From Plazaster borealis (taxonomy: Eukaryota > Echinodermata > Asteroidea > Forcipulatida > Labidiasteridae), in the NCBI GenBank assembly GCA_021014325.1, contig CM037474.1, forward strand, positions 24,063,488 to 24,127,487: a DNA stretch of 64,000 nt, given 5' to 3'. The notes under the pieces are model-generated. The model was given only the letters and a program-made list of their open reading frames with translations, had not been told where the DNA came from and ran no database searches. How positions within the stretch are numbered: position 1 is the stretch's first letter; every line of letters starts with the position of its first letter. A program made the position numbers and the translations under genes. Shown here in pieces: positions 43,801 to 55,073 of the stretch.

Positions 43801-44412
43801 ATCGCAAATATCTTTGCAAATATTTGCAATGTTGCAGATTTTGTCGCATACTTTATCACTTACTTTGTTATGGAAAGGTTTGCGGAAACACCATGTAATA
43901 TCTCTAAATGAGTTGGGGTGGTTCTGAAAAAGAACCGTTGGTTTCAACTCGACGTTTCGATCAGTATGCTCTGATCGTCTTCTGGAGAAAGCTGCAAAGT
44001 TTCAAATCCTACTTACTTTGTTGCATAAGTTGCATATTTTGTACCGGGCTACTTTTCAAGAAACTTTATGTTCTTAAAGTTGTTTGATTCCCAGCCTTCA
44101 TTTTGGTACATACGGGAGACACTAGTCGGGTACCGTAGTTTTGCATGGCTTGCTACCCTCTTCTGTAGCAACCGCATGAGCTGCACCCGACTAGTCTTCC
44201 GTATATACGCATGATTTGGAAATTAAGTTTGGAACTCAGACAACTTAAAGACCCTCTAGTTTCCTGAAAAATAGCGCGCAAAAAATGCAAACTATGCGAC
44301 AAAGTATGTGATAAAGTATGCGACAAATAGTTGCAAAGATATTTGAAAAAACATATTTCCAGTAATATTTGCGACCTTGCAAATTATTTGCAAAGATATT
44401 TGCGATGTGCGA
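43801..44412. mobile_element. Palindromic element with an insertion in one arm
   Basis: Left arm TATCGCAAATATCTTTGCAA ... GTCGCATACTTTATCAC pairs with GTGATAAAGTATGCGAC ... TTTGCAAAGATATTTGCGAT at the right. Inner arms ACTAGTCGGGT / ACCCGACTAGT also pair. The left arm is broken by the 43869-43993 repeat. Confidence 0.8.
43869..43993 (-). repeat. Short dispersed repeat encoding a conserved peptide end, copy 2
   Basis: Nearly identical to 29193-29326. The minus strand again reads EDDQSILIETSS and stop after the CTTTCTCCAGAAG start. Inserted within the arm of the palindrome at 43801-44412. Confidence 0.7.
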
Positions 44413-44580
44413 AACCCCTTTAGGGCCACCATACCATCCACATTATAGCAGAAAATTATTGGACTGTATGGTGGAGTGTATAAAGATTGATGTTGAATGA
44501 CTGTGTGCCATAACTGTAGACAGCAAAGGGTGGTTTGAGTGATTATATATGTTCCCAGGGAACACAAGCTACCAACAAGC

Positions 44581-44818
44581 AGTTTCATGGCTCTGCTTAC
44601 CGTAAGCAAAGAATCGGCGCTTACGGAAGCAGGGAATTCCGCGCCTACATCAAGCGTATTTCGCAGGTTAGCAGGGAATTTTGTTTCTGCGCGTGCCTCC
44701 AAAATTATACTGGGCATTCTTCGCTTACACAGCTAGCGCAGAAATTTGACGCTTGCCCTGTAAGAGAAGAACGGTGATCACAAGCGCAGAAATCGGCAGT
44801 AAGTAGAGCCATGAAATT
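44581..44818. mobile_element. Short terminal-inverted-repeat element
   Basis: TTTCATGGCTCTGCTTACCG at the left pairs with CAGTAAGTAGAGCCATGAAA at the right. The inside repeats GCGCTTACGG / AAGCGCAGAAATC-type words. The open frames on both strands here are by-products of the pairing. Confidence 0.7.
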
Positions 44819-45148
44819 GAGCCCTGTTCCTTGTATCCTTGGTATGATGGATACAAGAGTATCAAATATTAATACCGGCAGTTAGGGACAACATTGAAGT
44901 TCCCTCCAAATATTGGACGGATTTATGAAAACTAATTTTGAATTTTGAACAATAAAAAAGATAGAATTACAAATTATTGTATCTTTCTTTCGAACGTTTC
45001 AGTTCTTATTTTTATTTTATTTTATTTTATGTTGTTATTATTTTATTCATTTGAAATTTTCGGAAAATGAAAATATAATTATTTACAAGTTGTTTTATCA
45101 GTAAAAGTAAAAAACCATTAATCTTCAAAATTTCTGCTTAGGAGGTTT

Positions 45149-45419
45149 TTAAAGATAGGGTCATATTTAGTTTTTAGCATCTCTGGCCGCAGCATTCACG
45201 AACGGATACCAAACCTAAGAAAACAGAGAAACGATTCATGCATGAATCGTTTCCTAGATTCAAATGTTCTGGGTTGACAAATGTTTCAAACAATACTTCG
45301 AAGGAAATCCTTTCTCAAATTAGTTTATACTATCAACAGCTGCAGTGCTTCCCACCAAGTTAAATTGTATGTGGTCATTCATTTTTAAAGTAGTTTGCAA
45401 TCTATGACCCTACCTTTAA
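45149..45419. mobile_element. TTAA-flanked MITE, family C
   Basis: Element 45153-45415 has ends AGATAGGGTCATA and TATGACCCTACC between TTAA at 45149-45152 and 45416-45419. An inner hairpin GAAACGATTCATGCATGAATCG lies near 45231. Relatives: 24931-25030 and 49660-49850. Confidence 0.78.
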
Positions 45420-45822
45420 AGGGATAGTATACGTTTGGTAAATGGAATCCACTGTTTGTTTCAATCCAATTTAGTTGTAGATATAATTATACCATACAAC
45501 TAACCTGTGAAAACTCCATTTCAAAAGATAGCGTTTTTGAGATATTGCCGAAAATCTGGAGCGGTTATGTCCACGCAGGAAGAATAATCTGCAATTATTG
45601 GAATACACAATCTGAGAAGCGTTACTGTCAGTAACGCTTCTCAGATTCAAAATTTAGGGGACAAAAAGTGATGTCTTTTTCCATAACCGCAGTACTTCTA
45701 AGTGAAATGTTTCTCAAAATGCATTATACTATCCAAAGCTGCTGTACTTCTTACCAAGTAAGTTTTTTATTGCCAGTCATTTTTTCAGAGTCATGACGAA
45801 ACGTTTTATACAGACCCTTTAC
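45416..45822. mobile_element. TTAA-flanked MITE, family A, intact
   Basis: Element 45420-45818 starts AGGGATAGTATACGTTTGGT and ends TTTTATACAGACCCT. It shares its left TTAA with the family-C element. The right site has drifted to TTAC. Central hairpin GTTACTGTCAGTAACG. It serves as the reference for the interrupted copy at 4867-5872. Confidence 0.82.
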
Positions 45823-46640
45823 ACAACATACGGTATATGTTTTTGCAGTAGCTGCTATAAAAGCGATTTGGCACGTTTGAAGAACGATGTAATTACACGT
45901 TGGTCTGTTACTATCTATAGTGCCTCGTAGCCTCAAATTGGATAGCCTATTCTCTTCAGCACATCTCACATCTCAATTTCTGCACGCGGCTAATGACGTC
46001 AGGCGCATAAAAGGTAAAAAAAAATTCAAATTAGTAATTTCCTGGCAATATTGCCCAGGCCACGGGCCGTCTGAATAGAAAGTTGTAATTCGCGGTAAGT
46101 GCCTCGATATCTATAGAAGAAGAGACAGGTGAGACGCTACACTATATTGTCAGCTACTATAGGAACATAACAATGTTTTATATTGTTCATCTGCAGCTCA
46201 TTTTGTGCCACTCCTTTGCCAATTATTCAACCCGGCTGCTGCTAAATTCAGCATTTGAAAAAAACATCTGCTTTAGGGACAGCATCGTGAGGGCCAGCAT
46301 CAGGGATTTAATTTCATTGTTTTATGTTTTTTGTGTTGCGCATTTTTCGCTAATAAATGTCTCGTATAATATTATCATTCGTTTCACCACACACTAAGCT
46401 ATACGTTACTCACTTCAAATTAAATCTAAGTAATACTTTACCACAAGATGAAACTTTCTTCGTGATAGCATGTGCACTTTTTTTCCAGAATTAAGTATTC
46501 TCCCGTATTCCAAAATCTTCTCTGCGGCAGCAGAGTAAATAGCAAGACCAGTTCTCAAAGAACAAATATACACAACTGTACCTCAAACTGAATAATACAT
46601 TGATACCTTAATGCAATGCCTCAAAGCCCATGAACATGAT
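45823..46640. other. No recognised gene
   Basis: AT-rich. Open frames at 45751-45969 (minus) and 46173-46397 (plus) lack recognisable domains. Confidence 0.4.
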
Positions 46641-47130
46641 CCATTTGTTAATGTATATGTATTTCGATTTGTTTTACCAGTTTAGCCCTACTGGTTGCTA
46701 GACAACTGTTCTTAGGGGAGGGGAGGGGGGTACTCTCCCTCCATCTGCCCCTGATGACGGTAAGTGCCGGTATAATGTCATGCGAATGCTCTCTGATCTC
46801 TTGTTTATTCATACACGCTTTGTATTATAGTGCAGCTAAATATCTGGGCCCAATTTCATGGTGCAAAAAGTAGCTATAATCTATATCAAAGTTTAACAAA
46901 TAATGAATTCTAAGTCGTCGATAGAGCGGAGATAAGTCCGGATCTCATGGACCCACCTCGTGCATCCGCATCTGAGTATAGGCCTAACCCTCGTACGTTT
47001 ACCCACTACTACCATTTTTAATACTTTGGCCTTAATTACTGATTTCCAGTAGCTGACATTTTAACATAGTATTCACGGCTGAAAGTTCCTGGTGTGCTAC
47101 AGCTGGTGTACGCTCAAGGTATAGGCTAAC

Positions 47131-47256
47131 CTCCGATTGAAACAATGAATTTATTTCCATACAGTTCTGCTTGCAGAATTGTGTAATTCAGACGGATGTC
47201 ATCGAGTTGTTGTGCATCCATTGGCCTCACACGCTGGGCCCAGTTATTTAATTTTT
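47131..47256 (-). CDS. Unrecognised internal exon, tandem copy 1
   Basis: 126 nt, acceptor TTTGTTTACAG, donor G/GTTAGC, phase 1-1. Reads KLNNWAQRVRPMDAQQLDD, then IRLNYTILQAELYGNKFIVS and IG. No stop codon. The twin at 48760-48885 differs at a dozen residues but keeps length, phase and splice sites, which supports protein-level constraint. It is hydrophilic with a hydrophobic end; the family is not recognised. It lies between the two FREP loci on the same strand. Confidence 0.65.
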
Positions 47257-47284
47257 CTGTAAACAAACTAAAGATGCCGCATAT

Positions 47285-47600
47285 AAGGGTCTGTATACGT
47301 TTGGTAATGACTCTGAAAACTAATGGTAACAAAAACTTACTTGGTAAGAAATACAGCAGCTTTGGATAGTATAATGTCTTCTGGCAAACCTTTTACTTTT
47401 AAGAACTGCAGTTACGGCAAAAAATATCAAAAACATTGAATCTGAGAAGCGTTACTGACAGTAACGTTTCTCAGGTTGTGTATTCCAATTGCAGATTATT
47501 CTTCCTGCGTGGACATAACCGCTCCAGATTCTCGGCAATATAAAAAACCAAACGCTACCACCTTTAAAATGAAACTTTCACAGGTTAGGTTTATGCTATA
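47285..47600. repeat. MITE family A, partial
   Basis: Begins GGGTCTGTATACGTTTGGTA, contains GTTACTGACAGTAACG and CGCTCCAGATTCTCGGCAAT, and is truncated after ACTTTCACAGGTTAG. Confidence 0.7.
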
Positions 47601-48467
47601 GGCTATCAACAACTATTCAACGCCATGGTTGCTCTACTTATATATTTATTTCTGTACTACGATTTGTTCTACCAGTATATCCCTATTAGTTGCTAGGGGA
47701 CTCTTTAATTGGGGGGGAGGCTCTTTCTCCATCTGCCTGATGACGGTAAGTGCCCTGGTGTACCGTAATTTGAATGCTGTCTGATCTCTTACATACACGC
47801 TGTGTATAGTCCAGCTAAACATCTGGGCCCAATTTCATAAAGCTGCTTAAGCACAACACAATTCTGCTGATCAGAATAAGGTTACCAGCCAAAATACGTT
47901 GTCACATGTACAATTTGTAACTGGTACTCTGCTTTTTTTTTGGCCAAACAGAACATGAAATGTTTTATTGTATGCTCTCTAAAAAAATTGACCATTGTCG
48001 GGAGACACTTTTCTTCGACATTACATGTGAAAAACAAAGTCATGTATACAAGCTTCCTATACACGACGATTCGTACACTGCTCAATTGAGAACGTGTATT
48101 ATTACATAAGGCAAATTTTTTCAACTTTTGAAATGAAAAACGAGTGAACATCTTTAAAAACTAGTTCAGAGGTTTATTGTATAATTCTTGTTTTGATGAT
48201 GCGTATTATTTGTGTTTTACCCAAACACGTGTCAATTTATTGCATTCAGTGTGAGCACTTTCCTTTGTTCCTCTAACTCAACACTCTCCATAGACAAGCG
48301 CACTAAACAAATGTGAGGACATACAAATACAAAGGATTCCAAAGTCGGACAGCATTGTCCCTTTTGTGTTCCTTTCTTCTACTGTCCACTCTCTTCTGAT
48401 AATACCATGGCACCGACTTGTGTTAGTACACTACACACTCAGTACTTCCCCGAGTCCCTGGAAAAAA

Positions 48468-48720
48468 GTGTTAGCGTCAATAATATATAACTTGTGGCAC
48501 AATTCGTGAACTTTGTCTGACATAATTATTGGCGTCAATATTTACGACTTTGGGCACAAGCCATTAATTTTGTTCATGCATTGACGTCAACATAATGCAT
48601 TTTCTCTGAAATGTTGGCGTCAATATTTGGTCATTAATATTGGCTACAATATTCACTACTCGGGGCACAAGTCGTGAATATTTTAGCCAATATTAATGAC
48701 CAAATATTGACGCCAACATT
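48468..48720. repeat. Palindromic TTGGCGTCAATATT repeat
   Basis: TGTTGGCGTCAATATTTGGT ... TATTGGCTA pairs with TAGCCAATATT ... CCAAATATTGACGCCAACA around a centre ACTCGGGGCACAAGT. A looser left part repeats GGCGTCAATA twice. The palindrome ends exactly where the exon-bearing duplicated unit resumes. Confidence 0.75.
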
Positions 48721-48759
48721 TCCCGGTGTGCTGCTGGTGTACGCTCAAGGTAGACTTAC

Positions 48760-48885
48760 CTCCGATTGAAACAATGAATTTAATTTCGCACAGTTGTGCC
48801 CGCAGAATTGTGTAATTCAGTCGGATTTCATCGAGTTGTTGTGTATCCATTGGCTTCATACGTTGGGCCCAATTATTAAATATTT
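48760..48885 (-). CDS. Unrecognised internal exon, tandem copy 2
   Basis: 126 nt, acceptor TTTGTTATCAG, donor G/GTAAGT, phase 1-1. Reads IFNNWAQRMKPMDTQQLDE, then IRLNYTILRAQLCEIKFIVS and IG. Being upstream on the minus strand, it would be joined directly to copy 1 in frame. A possible preceding exon with matching phase is at 52570-52639. Function unknown. Confidence 0.65.
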
Positions 48886-48911
48886 CTGATAACAAAACTG
48901 AAGATGCCGCT

Positions 48912-49150
48912 TAAATGGTCTATATATGTGTGGTAATGACTCTGAAAATTAATGGCAATAACAACTTACTTGGTAAGAAGTACAGCAGCTTTGGATAGTA
49001 TAATGCATTTTGAGAAACTTTTCACTTAGAAGTACTGCGGTTATGGAAAAAGATATCATTTTTTATCCCTCAAAAAGTGAGTCTGAGAAGCGTTACTGTC
49101 AGTAACGTTTCTCAGATTGTGTATTCCAATTGCAGATTATTCTTCATGTG
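48912..49150. repeat. MITE family A, partial
   Basis: Begins TGGTCTATATATGTGTGGTA, carries AACTTACTTGGTAAGAAGTA and GTTACTGTCAGTAACG, and stops after GCAGATTATTCTTC. Corresponds to the partial copy at 47285-47600 within the local duplication. Confidence 0.7.
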
Positions 49151-49610
49151 AGAACAACGACCACCGAATTAACGGACCAGCGTTCTACCAACTGAACTAT
49201 CTCTAGCCCTAGCTTGGCGGTCTTCTTATTTTTGTCGATATCTTTGTTCGGGTGGCAGTCAAAAGCCATACAACCATTAGCTGCGTGTAGCCAGGGATCA
49301 CACCCAAGTTTACAAAACAACCTGGGTATCGCCTTTACAAAAAAACCAAAAAAAAAACCCCAAAAAAACAAAAAAAACAAGTTATTTCGTTCCCACTTAG
49401 TCGTTCACTCGAAATAAAATTTATTTCCCCCCGGACGAAATTATTTAGTTGATGCGCAGCCCTTGACATGCCAATTTCTTGTTCGGTAAATGAAATTTGT
49501 TAAAAGGTTACTTTCCGAAGAGTTCCCTTACTGCTACTAGAAGTTGCGGTTCACTGGCGCTCCTATGACTTGAGCGAAACGAAAAAAGACCATTATATAC
49601 CCAGCATAAT

Positions 49611-49648
49611 GATACACATTGATACACATTGATACACATTGATACACA
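49611..49648 (+). repeat. GATACACATT microsatellite
   Basis: The 10-bp unit GATACACATT is repeated almost four times without error. Confidence 0.9.
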
Positions 49649-49659
49649 CATACGGGTAA

Positions 49660-49850
49660 TAGATCGATCAATACTTTAAATATTAATGAGAATACAAGCT
49701 TACTTGGTGAGTAGCACTGCAACTGTTGATAGCATAAACTATTTTGAGAAAGGATTCCTTTCGAAGTAGTATGGTTCGGATTGCTCACCCCCAAATATTT
49801 TAATCTGAGAAACGATTCATGCGCGAGTCGTTTCTCAGATTTCTGAGGGC
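49660..49850. repeat. MITE family C, partial
   Basis: Contains ACAAGCTTACTTGGTGAGTA, GTTGATAGCATAAACTATTT and GAAACGATTCATGCGCGAGT, like 45153-45415 in reverse order of arms. Confidence 0.6.
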
Positions 49851-50734
49851 TGGGCTCGATTTCACAAAGAGTTAAGATTGATCGTAACTGCAAATCCATC
49901 GCAGTTGCTTAGCAAAGAGTGATGTCACAATACAAATCACTATGGTAATACTGATAACTCATCTTCAGATGAATTATAGTGCTTTGTGAAATCGACGCGA
50001 ATATTGCGACCAGAGATGCAGTTGGCGCTCGCCGTCACCTCGCTACGTGGATGGATTCGACGTTAATGAAAATACCATGAAAGTTTGTTTGCTGTTTCCT
50101 CAAAAAGGAAACACTGTATTAAGCTGAAACCTTCACATGTGACTTTTATTGTATATTTCTTAATAATTGTCTCTGTAATTCAGCATACCGTTGACAAAAA
50201 CCCAATCTATGATCATACCATAAAGTACATGGGAACCATTAATACATAATATTATCAGAGGTCAGTGGCGGAGTAAGTCTTTTTGGAACACTTGCAAAGA
50301 ATGCAGGGCCTGTCCGACAGACTTGTATTTCTTTGCCATAAACGACATAAGTCTTGTTTCTGTCCCATTGATGTGTTCGGTACCAGACATATGTATCTAC
50401 ATCATGCTTTTTTTCGTGATGGTTAGTGAGTTTTGGAACAGATGGAGGACGTGTTTATAATAACAATGTGTAGGTCCTTTTCCCCGCAAAAAATATCCTC
50501 CTTTTTAGCCTGCCTCGTTCACTAATTAATCACTTTTTCCCACCCTTGATTTTGTCCTTTGTGTTTCCAACTTCTTGTGATCAAACCATGCCCCCTTCCC
50601 TCCACCCCTCCCCATGTCTCCTTATTCATACCCCTTGCTTTTTTCTGCGTGCTTTCTGCCTCTCTCCCACTCTCACTATTCATGTAAAGATTAAGTGTTG
50701 TTTGAAGCTTTGCATGGTGTGGACAATAAGAGGT
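49851..50734. other. No recognised gene
   Basis: No exon-like segment with similarity. A pyrimidine-rich block is at 50520-50660. Open frames there reflect base composition. Confidence 0.4.
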
Positions 50735-51285
50735 AACTAAAATAAATAGTAAACTTGCGGGTACAACCATGTGTAAAAACTATTTATGGAGCCAACACTC
50801 CCACAAAAGAGTTTTTACACATGATTGTACCCGCAAGTTTACTATTTATTTCATGTAAAGATTGTATTGATGTTTCAAACGTATTCAACGTAATATTTCT
50901 TGGGAAAGTTAAAATTAAATGTACATGTAAATTGCATAGTTTTGGCTATTGTTGCATTTGTCCACATGTTTTTATACATGGTTGTACCCGCAAGTTTACT
51001 ATTTATTTCATGTAAAGATTATATTGATGTTTCAAACGTATTCAACGCTAATATTTCTTAGGAAAGTTAAAATTAAATGTACATGTAAACTGCATAGTTT
51101 TGGCTATTATTGCATTTGTCCACATGTTTTTATACAAGGTTGTACCCGCAAGTTTACTATTTATTTAATGTAAAGATTGTATTGATGTTTCAAACGTATT
51201 CAACGCTAATGTTTCTTGGGAAAGTTAAAATTAAATGTACATGTAAACTGCATAGTTTTGGCTATTATTGCATTTGTCCAGATGG
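50735..51285. repeat. 158-bp tandem repeat, three units, capped by an inverted fragment
   Basis: GTACCCGCAAGTTTACTATT recurs at 50827, 50984 and 51142, giving 157-158 bp units covering about 50812-51281. Units are about 95 percent alike. In front, 50735-50830 carries the same start inverted (AATAGTAAACTTGCGGGTAC), so a hairpin of about 50-bp arms caps the array. Frames through the repeats are period artefacts. Confidence 0.88.
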
Positions 51286-52560
51286 CCGTAGAGACCGGGG
51301 ACCGGGCATTCTCTGTGAAAACCGTTTATTTACTCAGTGCGAAAGTTGACACGAAGCAAGAGGCACTTCGAGCCCTCCGAAGTGAAGAGGAAAGTTAAAC
51401 TAATTATTGTCTACCCCTCTGAACTTTGAAGCAGAAAGACAACCAAAACTTAGCGACTTGTATCATTGAATTGCAATTTGAACTGAATTTGAAACGATAG
51501 AGAAGAAGAAATACAAACACCTAAAGCTGATAGAATAATTACTTCGAATGTATTTTCAGTGATTGGATATAGAAAGGTTGAATTGCGATTTGAATTGAAT
51601 TTAAAAACGACACAGGCAAATGGTTGGAGTAGACAAATATTTCAAGCTATAATAAAGTAATCAATTTACGATGTACATCCGATGAGTGAATATAGAAAAG
51701 TTGAATTTGGTAAATACCCAACTATATCCCGTACCATCCAAGACTTGTAGATAATATTGTAATTAGTTATTGTAAATAAATTGAAGATTGTTGTGCATGT
51801 CGAAATTAAATGTTGTCTCCTTTGCAAGATCATTAATGTCATTTGGAATCTTAGTCAGCATTTTATTATATCAGCCGCAAGCGAAGGCAAAGCAGTGACA
51901 AGGGTTAAACAAAATTATTCTGATCCCCAATGCAATTATTACCGGTACACTTGTTTAATTAGACACAAGCAAATTCGCACGCTTTTCTTTCGTTGTGTGT
52001 TAATCTGACACTGGACAATCAGTGGTGTAACGGGGGCTGGAGTCCTACCCCCCCCCCGCCCCGCCCCACCCGCAGAGAACCCTTGCCCTCCCCATCTTTG
52101 ATAGAAAAATGCACAAAATGAATGATTTGATTGATTTGATCAATAACCCCATCCCCAAATATGTGTTGGGACAAGCCTTCTTTCAAATGAGTCATGATTA
52201 GGTTCAGTAAACAGTTAAAATGTACCGGTTCGTCAAATTTTATGTCCGGGGAAAGATGGAAGGAAATACATTTTGCAACATTGTGGACAGGTCGCAATTG
52301 TCCAGGAATATTGACGTTGATATTTACGTCGTTGATGTCCTTTCATGGCATATTACAGACCAAGTCGTAGTCATAAAATTTGACGTCAAATTTAGCAACC
52401 GGGGAAAACTGCAGTGTTGAAATTTGACGCAAAATATCGCGACTCGACGAAAGTAAAAAAAAATGTTCCATGAATGTTGACGTATTTGGTATCCTTTCAG
52501 GGCTACCATAGGGAACAGCAAAGATCAATATTGGTATAAGTCGATTTCAAATAACAGTTG
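51286..52560. other. No recognised gene
   Basis: A loose direct repeat GTTGAATTG-GATTTGAA-TGAATTT occurs at about 51470 and 51577. C-tract repeat end at 52047-52075. Short inverted words around TTTGACGTCAAATTT at 52379-52393. Confidence 0.4.
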
Positions 52561-52569
52561 GAGACTTAC

Positions 52570-52639
52570 CATTTCTTATCCAGACACGTAGAGCTCCATC
52601 ACTACAAATGATCTTGCTTTGAACATTGTTTTGTTCCAA
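52570..52639 (-). CDS. Possible small exon upstream of the tandem exons
   Basis: Bounded by AAAG on the acceptor side and AATG/GTAAGT on the donor side. 70 nt, phase 0 to 1, reading LEQNNVQSKIICSDGALRVW, then IRN. Its exit phase matches the 126-nt exons. The acceptor has a weak pyrimidine tract and the peptide is unrecognised. It could equally be chance. Confidence 0.25.
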
Positions 52640-53280
52640 CTTTCAAAAAATGTGCGGACCAATACCATCAGTGACCTATCGGAATTTCTAGTTTCCATGA
52701 CAACTGTGGCATTGAAAATTACCCTTAGGTAAGGTAATAAAAGTGGAAGATCAAATTAAATCTAATTAATCATTTTACACGCTCCACCCCGCGTAATAAA
52801 GGACGTCTGACGGGGACACCTTTGTTCGTATAACGAGAATTGAGCGGCATTTTTAATTGTGGTTTTTATGGAGGCTTTAAAGTGATATTACATTTGTTTA
52901 TTTATTTATTTACGTCAATATTTGCGATTTGTGCCCCAACTCGCAAATGTTCACGTAAATATTTACGTGAAATGTGCACAAATCTTGAATATTCACGTAA
53001 ATATATTTGTTCGATGTCCCTTTAAAGCCATAATAGTTTTTAGGCTACCGTGTTTGTTTTAAGCAAAGCTACAACAAACAAAACAAACTCTGCAAGAATT
53101 GCCCTTGAAAACTAGTGGGTTCCACACGTGAAAACAAAATTCCAACGTTAATTGTTTTTCGTTACATAGGCAATGCCATCAAAATTCAAACTTTAAGGCC
53201 ATATGTATAGACTCTTGAAAAATCTTCTCAATCGCAACATATTTTTTTCCGAGTGACTGTTAAGCTATTCCCATCGAAAC

Positions 53281-53622
53281 TTAAAGGCCCTGTACACTAT
53301 TGGTAAGATCGAAAAACACAAAAAACAATATTCACAGATTCACACACAACTTACATGATTTAAAGTAAGTAATGGTTGAAAGGGTTCCTTAAAATATTTC
53401 TGCCTAAAATGCTATCGTTTCTGAGAAATGAGTAAAACAATAGTTTTATCATGCGCGATATTTTGAAAAAAAACCCAGAAAACACATAAGGTCTCTTTTC
53501 ACTCACTATTTTCTCGTGATCTCGATGACCAATTGAGCTCAAATGAGCTCATGCATATGTTGAATCACAAAAAATGTGGACACTGATTTTGAGCTGTTAC
53601 CAAAAGTGTATAATACCTTTAA
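53281..53622. mobile_element. TTAA-flanked MITE, family D
   Basis: Element 53285-53618, ends AGGCCCTGTACACTATTGGT and ACCAAAAGTGTATAATACCT, flanked by TTAA on both sides. Contains TTTCTGAGAAATGAGT and GATGACCAATTGAGCTCAAA. Shares subterminal words with family B. Confidence 0.8.
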
Positions 53623-53639
53623 ACACTGCAAACAATTTG

Positions 53640-53824
53640 ACTCCACAAAATGGCCGACCGTGTTTGTTCACGATGTAAAAGGAAAACCACGCAAGTTCGA
53701 GACAAATTTGTGTGGATCATTGTATTCTACTTTTAAAACATCTATCTAACCATATGCATTTTATAACAAACGGTTACAAATGCTTTTTGTAGACCACCTC
53801 GCCCGATCCAACGTGTCCCTTTAA
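53640..53824. repeat. GGGACACGTTG repeat, half copy
   Basis: Ends at CCAACGTGTCCC followed by TTAA (53821-53824). Carries CACAAAATGGCCGACCGTGT, GGATCATTGTATTCTACTTT and ATTTTATAACAAACGGTTAC. The same repeat forms the sequence after the stop codon in both FREP genes and starts again at 63920. Confidence 0.7.
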
Positions 53825-54708
53825 AAGCCAATACCTTCAAATCTTCAGTTTACGGAAATAGTCGTGGGCTTACAAACTATTCACAAGGTTGTGTGGTTCA
53901 CTAATGTGCTGCATTCGTAGACATAAATGGAGCCTCAAGGAGCGTGTGCGTTGGACAGCCAGCGGTGTCCTCCAAATAAAATAAAAAAAACGTATTGTGA
54001 CGCTAATTGCACATCACTTGATCATGTCGCTTAGGCTTATACTTTAATTGAAGATTTTTTTTTCCAAAACGGATTCAACAAGTGTCACGATGCATGTGTC
54101 ACCTAAAGATTGGTATTAGTTACAATTACAGAGACATTATTTTAATTTGCCATCAGTGATGACATTCAGTGAACAATAAGATGCTTCCAATCCAAAAAAA
54201 ATCACGAAGCAAAAAAAAACCTAATTACCAAAGCAAAAACAAAAACGGTGGGCGTTCGATCACAAGAGAAATTCGTCGTTGGACATAACCAAACTGATAT
54301 CTCCAGCTTATGGGCGTTTTCCACATCATGTGTGAGAAGGCGGGGTCCTTTATCGCACGGTCACGACCCTGCAAGGTTTTAAAAGACCGTTTAAAACTGA
54401 GACGCCACTCTTTTATTCATAAATACATTTCGCTAAAACATCAACAAGGTGAGACCTACAACACTGTGAGTTATGACTTTCCAATATAAAATAAGCTTTA
54501 CTCAATGATCTTGACTACGTAAACAATAAGCCTATGTTGTGTCTTTTGAACAAAGATTGTATTTACTGCAAGTGGAACTTTGGACAGTGACAAGAGGGTT
54601 AAAGATCACCAGACAAAATGTAAAATGTGCAAACAATAACACAGAGACACAGAAACGTGAATTACGTTTAGTTATTATGCTTGAGGGCGCTCTACCGTCA
54701 TACTTTGG
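53825..54708. other. No recognised gene
   Basis: AT-rich with A runs near 53975 and 54210. The open frames at 54532-54757 on both strands carry no recognisable domain. Confidence 0.4.
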
Positions 54709-55073
54709 GTGCACCACACTAAACAAACTCCCATGGCAACCAATGCTAAATGCTTAATAGTAAAACACAAAATCAACTAAACTTCAGATTTCTGTTCAAT
54801 TTTTGGCAGGTCAGCCGTTTGGAATTTTTGCTAATTATGCCTACCCCCAAAAAACACCCCCGAAAATGTGCTTTTTGACAAACCGACCAGTTTTCATAAG
54901 GCACTCTTCCAATTCGCAAGCCAAATAGGACCAACTTTAAAGCCTAAATTTATCAAATCCCTTCAGAAGTTGGAGTACAGAACCCCAAAAATTGTGAGGG
55001 CCAAAAAATATTATGATAAACAGTTTGGCGCATGAATTTTTGCCTACTTTAGTGTGGTGCACCCCTTTGTAAG
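54709..55073. mobile_element. Terminal-inverted-repeat element, GGTGCACC ends
   Basis: GGTGCACCACACTAAA at the left pairs exactly with TTTAGTGTGGTGCACC at the right, with CTTTG next to both ends (one base offset on the right). The inside is non-coding. Confidence 0.65.

Larger units (their letters stand above)
46640..48960. repeat. Local two-unit duplication carrying an exon
   Basis: Two sets of anchors recur in the same order: TGATGACGGTAAGTGCC (46752 and 47739), ATCTGGGCCCAATTTCAT (46841 and 47821), the 126-nt exon (47131 and 48760) and GATGCCGC plus a family-A half element (47273 and 48904). Unit spacing grows from about 1.0 to 1.6 kb because of insertions in the second unit, among them the palindrome near 48600-48720. 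Confidence 0.75.

Noticed and set aside
43869..43993. Penelope-like element assignment for the EDDQSILIETSS repeat
   Set aside because: No reverse transcriptase, GIY-YIG domain or ribozyme is visible in the window, so the family cannot be named from 125 bp.
44292..44717. 141-residue minus-strand open frame
   Set aside because: It spans the right arm of one palindrome and half of another element. No recognisable domain or splice context.
46740..46770. Plus-strand splice donor GATGACG/GTAAGTG conserved in two copies (also 47739)
   Set aside because: Conserved because the whole segment is duplicated. The upstream sequence has no supported coding frame on the plus strand.
50755..51349. Chain of open frames with HSFGYYCICPHVF-type repeats
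   Set aside because: A by-product of the 158-bp tandem repeat. Each unit shifts frame.
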